From RGIG8368 sp045540275 (GTDB lineage Bacteria; Verrucomicrobiota; Kiritimatiellia; RFP12; UBA1067), in contig JAZQGX010000210.1 in assembly GCA_045540275.1 (NCBI GenBank), positions 1 through 6,098 of the forward strand: 6,098 nt of DNA. The letters run 5' to 3'. Under the pieces are notes generated by a model that had not been told where the DNA came from, searched no databases, and saw only the letters and a program-made list of their open reading frames with translations. The position numbers were made by a program, and so were the translations under genes. Below are positions 1 through 4,678 of the stretch, one piece after another (the first letter of the stretch is position 1; every line of letters begins with the position of its first letter).

Positions 1-64
1 CGACTTGTATGCAGTTTTGGAGGACACACTCTGATACAACCGCCATTCAGGGTCAGCGAAGGGC

Positions 65-89
65 AAAAAAAAGCCTCCCGAGGGAGGCT
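65..89 (-). terminator. Rho-independent terminator of the XRE-ImmA/PIN unit
   Basis: Read on the minus strand, 89-72 forms a perfect hairpin (AGCCTCC, loop CTCG, GGAGGCT), followed by eight T residues at 72-65. It starts 4 nt after the stop codon of the PIN gene, so it ends the leftward transcript. The plus strand has no T tract after the stem, so it should work leftward only. Positions 1-64 beyond it hold no gene or site that I can recognise. Confidence 0.93.
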
Positions 90-93
90 GGTG

Positions 94-594
94 TCAAACT
101 GAGTGCATCTGAATACGCTGGTCGATTTCATCTTTCGGCAGCCTTGATTGAGGGAAGTCCCGAAGCCGCTTGAGCAGTTCGACATACCTTGATGAATCGA
201 TCAATCCTTCGGCAATTGCGCGATCCAATACACCGATCGTCCCCAGGATTCTGACTCCTTCCCGGATTGCCGCTTTTCTCAGATTGCCGTCGCCGGTCAT
301 CAAGACGAGATTCCGATGTTTGGCAATCGCCAGCGCAATTCGGTCGTGCACGGATAGCTGACGAAATTTCTCCCCATACCCATCAGCCAGGCTGTATTCG
401 TCAATGTCGATATCAACGAGTTGGATGCCAAGCGACATAAGGCTATGCTTCAGCCACTCCGGTCGCTTGACCTCTTTCTCGAATGACAGTTCATACATCA
501 GGTAAACGCAATCCAAGCCAAAAGGAAGCTCAACAGCATCTATGTTTGCAAAATCGATCCAGATGTTTGTGTCGCTGCTGATGTACTCAGTCAT
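94..594 (-). CDS. PIN-domain protein, DUF4411-like putative ribonuclease toxin
   Basis: 166 aa. PIN domains are metal-dependent RNases, and many act as toxins of type II modules. The N-terminal strand SSDTNIWIDF gives D8. Later acidic motifs are D84 in SVHDRIALAIAK and D102 in LMTGDGNLRKAA, with E35 or E39 as the likely helix acid; these match the usual PIN active-site pattern. The C-terminal helices (about 120-160) are less typical. The start is supported by GAGGT six bases upstream. The ATG overlaps the TGA of the upstream XRE-ImmA gene by 4 nt (ATGA, 591-594), so the two are coupled. Family knowledge: PIN/DUF4411 proteins are often found next to XRE-COG2856 proteins. That this protein is a toxin held in check by its partner is inference; it could also act as a processing nuclease. 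No signal peptide or membrane segment is seen. Confidence 0.85.
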   Translation of the reverse strand: MTEYISSDTNIWIDFANIDAVELPFGLDCVYLMYELSFEKEVKRPEWLKHSLMSLGIQLVDIDIDEYSLADGYGEKFRQLSVHDRIALAIAKHRNLVLMTGDGNLRKAAIREGVRILGTIGVLDRAIAEGLIDSSRYVELLKRLRDFPQSRLPKDEIDQRIQMHSV

Positions 595-1625
595 GCAGGC
601 ACCTCAAACAGGCATTTCGCCTCGACTTCCTCGATGGTGCGTTGCAAAAGCTCCGCGCCTTTCTGAATCGAGATCTCGTCTTGGCTGATGGCGCGATAAA
701 CAAGCTGCTCGAACAGCGTCGGCTTCTCCTCCGTAACGACGGCAGGATCAGTCTTTCGCCAGCCGTACCGATTGGCATTGATGAAAAAAGCTTTCGCGCT
801 CGCATCCGAAACAATGCCGCATGCGTGGGCTCTTTTCCCAAGCAACATGAACGACACGCCATATTCTGCACATGACAAAAGCATGTCCTTGGTGATCCCG
901 TTCCGCTTGAACCCCAGCTCACGGCGCAAATCATCGGCTGGAAACAGGAATGCTCCGCCGATCGCCGTCGCGGCCTTTTCTGCATCCCCCTCGAAATCTG
1001 TCCAGTCAAACATGAGATGCGCCAGTTCGTGAGCAATCGTTGACCGCATCGCGCCTGGCATCATGGACTGATTAAGCACGATATAGGGACGGCCATTGAC
1101 CATCCCATTCATACCGGAAAACTTCGCAGGCGCATCGATGCAGAAAACAAGAATGCCTATGTTCTCAAGTCTCTCGATCAGTTTGCCCACAGGACCGAGT
1201 GTGGAAAACTTCAGATGCTTCCTCAAACGCAATGCGTTTTCCTCGATGTCCCTGGACATCGCGAGCATGTGGCATTCTGGCGGCACGGGAAGCACCATCT
1301 CGCCGAGAATATCAATCACCTCATAAAATCTGCCCAGATACTCTTCGACTGCGCTCCGCACAAATTCCTGCATCGCCGAGGAACATCCGCTTTGTTTCCT
1401 GAACTCCCCGTGTCTAATATCCAGTTCATGCCACGATGCCAAAAAGTCTAATACAGTCACGCCTAAAGCAGACGCGATCCGCTGGATGATATCCATGCTT
1501 TCCGGTTTGCGCTTGCCCGTTTCGTAATTGGAAATCGCAACGGCCGATAGACCGCACAAATCTGCCAAGGCCTTCTTCGTCAGGCCACGTTTAAGGCGAT
1601 AATACGTCAGGTTCTTGCCAAACAT
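591..1625 (-). CDS. XRE family regulator fused to ImmA/IrrE (COG2856) metallo-endopeptidase
   Basis: 344 aa from the ATG at 1625. Residues about 1-60 are a helix-turn-helix of Xre/Cro type (KRGLTKKALADLCGLSAVAIS, then NYETGKRKPES), which should bind operator DNA. Residues about 140-250 are the protease domain, with H199-E200-L-A-H203 in IAHELAHLMFDW. A downstream acid in DAEKAA (about 216) is the probable third zinc ligand, before the usual FLFP stretch. ImmA-type proteins cleave phage repressors or antitoxins; fused forms act as antitoxin or stress-responsive regulators. I prefer 1625 over the ATG at 1652 because GAGAGGGG lies just upstream, whereas 1652 has no ribosome site and its extra residues (DRHHREGL) fall outside the HTH. 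It is first in a two-gene leftward unit with the PIN gene. Its own promoter sits in an inverted repeat, which suggests self-repression. It may be the prophage's main lysogeny regulator, since no other CI-like gene is visible. Confidence 0.9.
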   Translation of the reverse strand: MFGKNLTYYRLKRGLTKKALADLCGLSAVAISNYETGKRKPESMDIIQRIASALGVTVLDFLASWHELDIRHGEFRKQSGCSSAMQEFVRSAVEEYLGRFYEVIDILGEMVLPVPPECHMLAMSRDIEENALRLRKHLKFSTLGPVGKLIERLENIGILVFCIDAPAKFSGMNGMVNGRPYIVLNQSMMPGAMRSTIAHELAHLMFDWTDFEGDAEKAATAIGGAFLFPADDLRRELGFKRNGITKDMLLSCAEYGVSFMLLGKRAHACGIVSDASAKAFFINANRYGWRKTDPAVVTEEKPTLFEQLVYRAISQDEISIQKGAELLQRTIEEVEAKCLFEVPA

Positions 1626-1662
1626 AAGCCCCTCTCTGTGATGGCGGTCCACGACACCGCGC

Positions 1663-1697
1663 GTTTACTTTTAACCAAAAAACATCAAAAAGTAAAC
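1663..1697 (-). promoter_or_regulatory. Leftward promoter candidate inside a perfect inverted repeat
   Basis: The arms GTTTACTTTT (1663-1672) and AAAAGTAAAC (1688-1697) are exact reverse complements separated by 15 bp. On the minus strand they place TTTACT (1696-1691) and TAAAAG (1673-1668) 17 bp apart, each 4 of 6 to the sigma-70 consensus and each lying almost wholly in one arm. Predicted transcription would begin near 1661 and leave about a 36-nt leader before the ATG at 1625. A dimeric HTH protein bound to the two arms would cover both hexamers, so autorepression by the XRE-ImmA protein is a natural reading. The repeat is seen; the promoter and binder are inferred. Confidence 0.6.
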
Positions 1698-1705
1698 ACC
1701 ACACA

Positions 1706-1721
1706 AAAACTTGCACACACC
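1706..1721 (+). repeat. 16-bp direct repeat, copy 1
   Basis: AAAACTTGCACACACC occurs here and, without mismatch, at 2252-2267. Both copies are intergenic and lie upstream of a rightward gene. The copy lies between the leftward inverted repeat and the 21-bp operator-like repeats. Confidence 0.85.
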
Positions 1722-1732
1722 CCAGCATACAC

Positions 1733-1753
1733 ATGATATGTTTTATCATATAT
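1733..1753 (+). promoter_or_regulatory. Operator-like 21-bp repeat, copy 1
   Basis: The site is ATGATA-TGTTT-TATCAT plus ATAT; the first 17 bp are a palindrome with 6-bp arms (1733-1738, 1744-1749). It matches 1766-1786 at 18 of 21 positions. It lies just upstream of the -35 box at 1759. A dimeric XRE protein is the likely ligand; which one (the XRE-ImmA fusion or the regulator at 1845) cannot be told. Confidence 0.65.
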
Positions 1754-1758
1754 TTACG

Positions 1759-1787
1759 TTGACCAATGATGTGCTTTATCCTATATC
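1759..1787 (+). promoter_or_regulatory. Rightward early promoter, sigma-70 type
   Basis: TTGACC (1759-1764, 5 of 6 to consensus) and TATATC (1782-1787, 4 of 6) are separated by exactly 17 bp. Transcription would start near 1794, giving about a 50-nt leader before the ATG at 1845, with AGGAG at 1835-1839. It diverges from the leftward promoter candidate about 100 bp away. Confidence 0.7.
1766..1786 (+). promoter_or_regulatory. Operator-like 21-bp repeat, copy 2, overlapping the promoter
   Basis: This copy differs from 1733-1753 at three positions (A to G, T to C, A to C) and begins exactly 33 bp downstream of it. It fills nearly all of the spacer and five bases of the -10 box of the rightward promoter. 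A protein bound here would block polymerase, so a repressor site is the simplest reading. Its dyad symmetry is weaker than that of copy 1. Confidence 0.65.
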
Positions 1788-1844
1788 ACACTTGTTCGCG
1801 GCGAAAACCGCAAACATCGTTGACAACTCGGAACAGGAGAAAAT

Positions 1845-2173
1845 ATGTACGCCACTAAAAGCCCGAAAGTCGTGAATGCGGGCGAGTACACGCTGGATGA
1901 TTTCATCAGCGAGGAATGCGATCGCGATCCCGCGTTCAAAAAACATGGGATGAGAGCGTTTCGGAACGCACTCTCGGAAACAACCTGGTAAAAGCGAGAG
2001 CCGCCAAACAGATGACACAGCGCGAACTGTCTGCTATTACGGGAATCGCCCAAGGGGATATCAGCCGCATCGAAAGCGCGCATGCAAACCCCTCGCTCAA
2101 AACACTTAAACGTATTGCCGATGGCCTGGGAATGATTGTGGAAATCACATTCAAACCCAAAACGCAGGATTAA
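1845..2173 (+). pseudogene. HigA/HTH_37-type XRE regulator split by a -1 frameshift (recoded or broken)
   Basis: The start ATG at 1845 has AGGAG (1835-1839) six bases upwards. The first frame reads into the family's N-terminal region (EYTLDDFISEEC, DPAFKK) and, unshifted, stops at TAA 1989-1991 after 48 codons. The HTH half lies in the -1 frame: KARAAKQMTQREL, ITGIAQGDISRIE, NPSLKTLKRIADGLG, ending TAA at 2173. Reading one A of the run 1938-1943 twice joins DPAFKK to TWDESVSE and gives a 109-aa protein of normal family layout. HigA-like members of this type often pair with a RelE/HigB toxin, but no toxin gene is seen here. Standing first after the rightward promoter, it may act like Cro. It may be a true 1-nt deletion, a sequence error, or programmed frameshifting helped by the hairpin at 1952-1975. 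An 85-codon frame from the ATG at 1916 keeps the HTH but has its Shine-Dalgarno bases directly against the start. Confidence 0.75.
1938..1975 (+). other. Candidate -1 frameshift signal: A6 run, 8-nt spacer, stem-loop
   Basis: AAAAAA at 1938-1943 is read AAA AAA in the starting frame. After 8 nt, GAGAGCGTT (1952-1960) pairs with AACG (1965-1968) and CTCTC (1971-1975) around a TCGG loop, with a CA bulge at 1969-1970: nine pairs, seven of them either side of the bulge G-C or A-U without mismatch. The needed shift is -1, the direction this layout is known to promote. The run is not a classic X XXY YYZ heptamer (it reads C AAA AAA), so slippage would rely on a single lysine tRNA moving from AAA to AAA. 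The parts are seen; the function is inferred. Confidence 0.45.
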
Positions 2174-2208
2174 CGTCTCTGCGGCATCTTCCTCCGGTCG
2201 GCAAATCA

Positions 2209-2247
2209 AGCCCTGCTGGTGTCAACGACAGCAGGGCTTTTCTTTTG
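2209..2247 (+). terminator. Rho-independent terminator after the XRE gene
   Basis: AGCCCTGCTG (2209-2218) and CAGCAGGGCT (2229-2238) form a perfect 10-bp stem around a 10-nt loop, followed by TTTTCTTTT. It begins 35 nt after the XRE stop. It would stop transcription from the promoter at 1759, so the main operon needs its own promoter or antitermination. Confidence 0.93.
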
Positions 2248-2251
2248 TCTT

Positions 2252-2267
2252 AAAACTTGCACACACC
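2252..2267 (+). repeat. 16-bp direct repeat, copy 2
   Basis: This is an exact copy of AAAACTTGCACACACC from 1706-1721, placed directly after the terminator's T tract. It contains TTGCAC (2257-2262). Seventeen bases further on, TGCTATCTA (2277-2285) resembles an extended -10 element. Both hexamers match consensus only 3 of 6, so it is a weak promoter candidate, possibly one that needs an activator. Confidence 0.8.
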
Positions 2268-2285
2268 ACGGCTCTGTGCTATCTA
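2257..2285 (+). promoter_or_regulatory. Weak promoter candidate for the main rightward operon
   Basis: TTGCAC (2257-2262), a 17-bp spacer and TATCTA (2280-2285) with an upstream TG (2277-2278) form a poor sigma-70 match with an extended -10. Its place just after a strong terminator and about 120 bp before the first gene of the operon is the main support. Confidence 0.4.
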
Positions 2286-2299
2286 TCCCGACTGTGAAC

Positions 2300-2388
2300 G
2301 GAGACTCGAAAATCTCCAGTCCTACGGCGCCGCCCCTCCGCGTGATAGAGGGGACACAATCTGGTCATCATGTCGTGATTTTGACCGG
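2300..2388 (+). ncRNA. Structured leader with three consecutive hairpins
   Basis: Hairpin 1: GGAGA (2300-2304) with TCTCC (2313-2317). Hairpin 2: CCCCTC (2333-2338) with GAGGGG (2348-2353). Hairpin 3: CTGGTCA (2361-2367) with TGACCGG (2382-2388), seven pairs including one G-U. None is followed by a T tract, so they are not simple terminators. They fill the stretch between the promoter candidate and AGGAG at 2399-2403. I do not recognise a known riboswitch class. A cis-acting antitermination RNA such as the put sites of phage HK022, or translational control, are options. Confidence 0.45.
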
Positions 2389-2409
2389 TAACGCCTACAG
2401 GAGAAAACT

Positions 2410-2739
2410 ATGTCTGAACGCCTCGCTTGTGTTCTGGCAGCACTGCAGGCACTGAACCAGCCCTATCCGGCATTCGCCGCGCTGGTCCAGGCCATTGCAG
2501 ACGCCGCCCTCGCCAGTCCCGATTACACCCACGTTTACGTCTATGTGCTCGACGTGCCTCGGGATGCCACGCTCACCCAACAGACCGAACTGCCTGTGCC
2601 GATGTCATTCATGATGACAGACCTGCGCGCCATCGTCCCTGTCCAGGACGGCGATGTCGTGCTGTCCGACATCCTGCGCGACATGGACGGCCAGACCTGG
2701 TGCGAATATCGCGTCAACACCGATATGTTCATCCGCTGA
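2410..2739 (+). CDS. Hypothetical early phage protein, 109 aa
   Basis: I do not recognise this protein. The start is well supported by AGGAG (2399-2403) six bases before the ATG. The first 40 residues are alanine- and leucine-rich and probably helical (ACVLAALQALN, FAALVQAIADAAL). The rest looks like a mixed strand region (HVYVYVLDVP, RAIVPVQDGDVVL) ending in CEYRVNTDMFIR. It has no signal peptide, clear membrane span or metal-binding cluster, and it is acidic overall. It is the first gene of the main operon, 12 nt before the next gene. Early phage genes in this position often encode host-takeover or counter-defence proteins, but nothing here shows that. The ribosome-site stretch ACAGGAGAAAA is identical to that of the XRE gene. 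Confidence 0.75.
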   Translation: MSERLACVLAALQALNQPYPAFAALVQAIADAALASPDYTHVYVYVLDVPRDATLTQQTELPVPMSFMMTDLRAIVPVQDGDVVLSDILRDMDGQTWCEYRVNTDMFIR

Positions 2740-2751
2740 TCGGAGGTTGAC

Positions 2752-3021
2752 ATGACATTCTATATCCATTCGAAGCCCGAAGTGTATCTTGTGGTTTATA
2801 AAATTTATGACCGCCAGGGAAATCTGAAAGAGCTCATCGACGTGTATGTCCCGAAGCTCTGCACCAAGTGGCGCGCGATCCGCGCATTCCTCAAAGGCTG
2901 CGCCGAAGACGAAGTCCGCGAAGTCCAGATCCGCAAGCGCCACACGTTCGCACTCGTCGCCACACAAGGACGCATCTTCTTTCACGCGCCCATCCGCGCA
3001 GACCTGAGAGGTATCGTATGA
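2752..3021 (+). CDS. Hypothetical basic early protein, 89 aa
   Basis: No family is recognised. GGAGG (2742-2746) lies five bases before the ATG. The protein starts with a strand-rich region (FYIHSKPEVYLVVYKIYD), has a likely helix (KWRAIRAFLKGC) and ends in a second strand-rich part (VREVQIRKRHTFALVATQ, GRIFFHAP). It is rich in lysine and arginine, which would fit nucleic acid binding, though this is weak evidence. Its stop overlaps the ATG of the PD-(D/E)XK gene by 4 nt (ATGA at 3018-3021), so the two products are likely made together. Confidence 0.75.
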   Translation: MTFYIHSKPEVYLVVYKIYDRQGNLKELIDVYVPKLCTKWRAIRAFLKGCAEDEVREVQIRKRHTFALVATQGRIFFHAPIRADLRGIV

Positions 3022-3578
3022 GCATCGGTTATTACAAACTCGCCAAATATATGGGAGCAAAGTGTCACTTTGATTTGAGCTATTATTTCACAGATCGGCT
3101 CAAAGAAGGCTGGACCTACAAAGCTGCGCATGCCGTCGCAGATTTGTACGTCAAAACGGATAACGGCTGGTCGATTGATATTGAAGGCAAGACGTATGAT
3201 GTCATCGAGACAGACAAGCGCAAGCGTCTTCCCGTCACCATAATGGGTGTCGCCGACAAGCTCGGTGCCCAGGTTGACCAGATTATTTCATGTGGCAGGA
3301 AATATCTGCTCGACTGGAAATTTACCAAGGACAACGAAGCGCTCGACCGCATCATTGACGAAGCCCGTCAACAGATCGCCTACTATGCGTGGATACTCGG
3401 TGACAAAGATGTCGTTGGCGGTGCCTATATCGTCGCAAGCCTGATCTCAAAAGAAGTGCTGACACTCGGCACATTTGACTTCGAGCCGAACGAGCCGGAA
3501 CGCGCCCTGATCCGCCGCCTGAACGAGCTGCCCGGTTATGAAAATCTGAACTACAAAGACATCGTGAGGTCAAAATGA
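3018..3578 (+). CDS. Compact PD-(D/E)XK (RecB/Cas4-like) nuclease
   Basis: 186 aa. The core motifs of the RecB-type nuclease fold appear in order: H38 in YKAAHAVADLYV, a KLGAQVDQII strand giving D87, YLLDWKF with D99-x-K101, and the QxxxY helix ARQQIAYYAWIL (Q118/Y122 or Q119/Y123). Together these fit a metal-dependent DNA exonuclease or end-processing enzyme. It lacks the C-terminal cysteine cluster of Cas4/AddB (only C16 and C92 are present), so no Fe-S cluster is expected. The frame is open 50 codons further upstream, but that part is an arginine-rich shadow of the preceding gene. The ATG at 3018 forms an ATGA overlap and has GAGAGG upstream. It is the smaller of two such proteins in the operon. 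Binding but not cutting DNA is possible. Confidence 0.75.
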   Translation: MSIGYYKLAKYMGAKCHFDLSYYFTDRLKEGWTYKAAHAVADLYVKTDNGWSIDIEGKTYDVIETDKRKRLPVTIMGVADKLGAQVDQIISCGRKYLLDWKFTKDNEALDRIIDEARQQIAYYAWILGDKDVVGGAYIVASLISKEVLTLGTFDFEPNEPERALIRRLNELPGYENLNYKDIVRSK

Positions 3579-3697
3579 GCATCAAAACCGAATTCGACAC
3601 AGGCATGATCCATCCGGCATGGCCTTATATCAATTTCATCCTGTTCATCCTGTCATTCATTCTCGGCATCGCCGCATTCATCATGGAGGTTTTATGA
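3575..3697 (+). CDS. 40-aa single-pass membrane peptide
   Basis: The peptide has a short polar N-terminus (MSIKTEFDTGMIHPAW) followed by a hydrophobic run of about 20 residues from about 17 to 37 (PYINFILFILSFILGIAAFI), ending MEVL. One transmembrane helix with very short tails is expected. GAGG (3566-3569) lies five bases before the ATG. The start overlaps the previous stop (ATGA, 3575-3578) and the stop overlaps the next start (ATGA, 3694-3697), which supports it as a true gene despite its size. No family is recognised. Small phage membrane peptides can act in superinfection exclusion, holin-like or host-inhibition roles; placement among DNA-processing genes does not decide between these. 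Confidence 0.7.
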   Translation: MSIKTEFDTGMIHPAWPYINFILFILSFILGIAAFIMEVL

Positions 3698-3888
3698 AAG
3701 AAGTCCGCATTGAATACATCGTCCAGTACTTGGCCGGAGACGGCACATGGTACACGAGCCGCGCGTTTGACTGCTACAAGCCCGCGCTGGCGCACTATAA
3801 CAAGCTCATCGAGAAATCCGCGCTGTCGTACCGCCTTGTCATGCATGTCGATACGCTCGCCGTGCTCGAGGAGGCTCGCCGTGACTGA
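3694..3888 (+). CDS. Hypothetical small protein, 64 aa
   Basis: No family is recognised. GGAGG (3685-3689) precedes the ATG by four bases, and the ATG overlaps the TGA of the membrane peptide gene. The frame is open further upstream (from 3619), but that stretch is a shadow of the peptide gene and has no ribosome site. The predicted layout is strand (VRIEYIVQYL), loop (AGDGTWYTSRAFD), helix (YKPALAHYNKLIEKSA), strand (YRLVMHVDT), helix (LAVLEEARRD), a compact alpha/beta pattern seen in many small phage proteins. It ends 8 nt inside the next gene. Confidence 0.7.
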   Translation: MKEVRIEYIVQYLAGDGTWYTSRAFDCYKPALAHYNKLIEKSALSYRLVMHVDTLAVLEEARRD

Positions 3889-4678
3889 CATCCAGCTGTT
3901 CCAAAACGACCAGTTCGGACAGGTCCGCGTCATCGAGCGCGACGGCGAGCCGTGGTTCGTTGCCAAAGACGTGTGCGAGTGCTTAGACTTGTCAAACGTT
4001 AGTATGGCGATTGATAGATTAGATGAGGATGAAAAGTCTAATATAAGTTCAACTGATATTAGAGAAATCGCCTCAAATATCGAAGTTTCCAATCGCGGCA
4101 TTAATATAGTTTCCGAATCGGGCTTATATTCATTGGTATTAGGAAGCCGCAAGCCCGAAGCCAAGCTCTTCAAGCGCTGGATCACGCACGACGTGATTCC
4201 GTCCATTCGCAAGACCGGCGCTTATCAGCTCGCCCCGAAATCGTATGCCGAAGCGCTCCGCGCGCTCGCAAACGAAGTCGAGCAGAAGGAACTCGCCATC
4301 GCCCAGCGCGACGAAGCCATCCGCACCAAATATCACTTCGTCGAAGGTCGCGATGCCGAGATGTGCGGTCGCGTCGGCGGCCTCACCGCACAGAACGAGC
4401 GCCTGCGCGAACAGATCGGCGACGCGACCAACTGGAAACAGGCCAAAGCCATCCCTTGGCTGCGCAAGTACTTCGACACGCGCAACAATGGCTTTTTCGC
4501 CCAGCTCGGCAAAATCCTCACAAGCCTCTCCGCTGCCATGGGCGTCGATACGCGCACGATCGAGGACACGAACTGGGGAGCCGTCAAAACCTATCACATT
4601 TCAGTCATCAACCGCCTGCGCGAACAGCTCGATGCCGGCGAAGACATTCTGCCCAAATATAGGAGATGGGAACAATGA
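3881..4678 (+). CDS. Bro-N domain protein, antirepressor-like
   Basis: 265 aa from a GTG start with GAGGAGG (3868-3874) six bases upstream and an 8-nt overlap with the previous gene. The frame is open further upstream, but the homologous sequence begins at TDIQLFQNDQFGQVRVIE. Residues about 4-115 are a Bro-N domain: GEPWFVAKDVCECLDLSN, IVSESGLYSLVLGSRKPEA, FKRWITHDVIPSIRKTGAY. A helical, probably coiled-coil linker follows (YAEALRALANEVEQKELAIA to about 185), then a C-terminal region (NWKQAKAIPWLRKYF, TYHISVINRLREQL) that I do not assign. Bro-N proteins are DNA-binding early phage proteins, and several act as antirepressors of prophage repressors. A role against the regulators to the left is inferred. 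Codons 34-87 are unlike the rest, AT-rich and with rare-type codons such as TTA, AGA and ATA. Confidence 0.88.
   Translation: MTDIQLFQNDQFGQVRVIERDGEPWFVAKDVCECLDLSNVSMAIDRLDEDEKSNISSTDIREIASNIEVSNRGINIVSESGLYSLVLGSRKPEAKLFKRWITHDVIPSIRKTGAYQLAPKSYAEALRALANEVEQKELAIAQRDEAIRTKYHFVEGRDAEMCGRVGGLTAQNERLREQIGDATNWKQAKAIPWLRKYFDTRNNGFFAQLGKILTSLSAAMGVDTRTIEDTNWGAVKTYHISVINRLREQLDAGEDILPKYRRWEQ
3981..4140 (+). other. AT-rich island inside the Bro-N coding region
   Basis: Counted by hand, 3981-4140 has 56 G or C of 160 (35%). The 60 bases at 3901-3960 have 65% and those at 4141-4200 have 60%. Reading frame and Bro-N motifs run through without a break, while codon choice changes abruptly to TTA, AGA, ATA, AGT and AAT types. 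An allelic replacement by recombination with a phage of lower G+C is the simplest explanation. Confidence 0.75.

Noticed and set aside
587..1036. 149-codon minus-strand open frame overlapping the XRE-ImmA gene
   Set aside because: Out-of-frame Arg/Ser/Cys-rich shadow of the protease domain.
1626..1652. Upstream ATG at 1652 for the XRE-ImmA protein
   Set aside because: No Shine-Dalgarno before it; a strong one precedes the ATG at 1625 and the HTH begins right there.
1711..1739. TTGCAC-17-TGATAT as the rightward promoter
   Set aside because: Both hexamers match consensus at only three positions; TTGACC-17-TATATC at 1759-1787 is far better.
2868..3017. 50-codon upstream extension of the compact nuclease
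   Set aside because: Arg/Pro/His-rich shadow of the 2752-3021 gene; the ATG at 3018 has a ribosome site and the operon's ATGA junction.
2605..3060. 151-codon minus-strand open frame
   Set aside because: It overlaps two plus-strand genes that have good ribosome sites and overlap-coupled junctions; no family motif.
4139..4597. 152-codon open frame on the minus strand opposite the Bro-N gene
   Set aside because: It is antisense to a gene with clear domain motifs, and its Ala/Gly/Asp-rich composition mirrors GC-rich codons; no ribosome site was seen.
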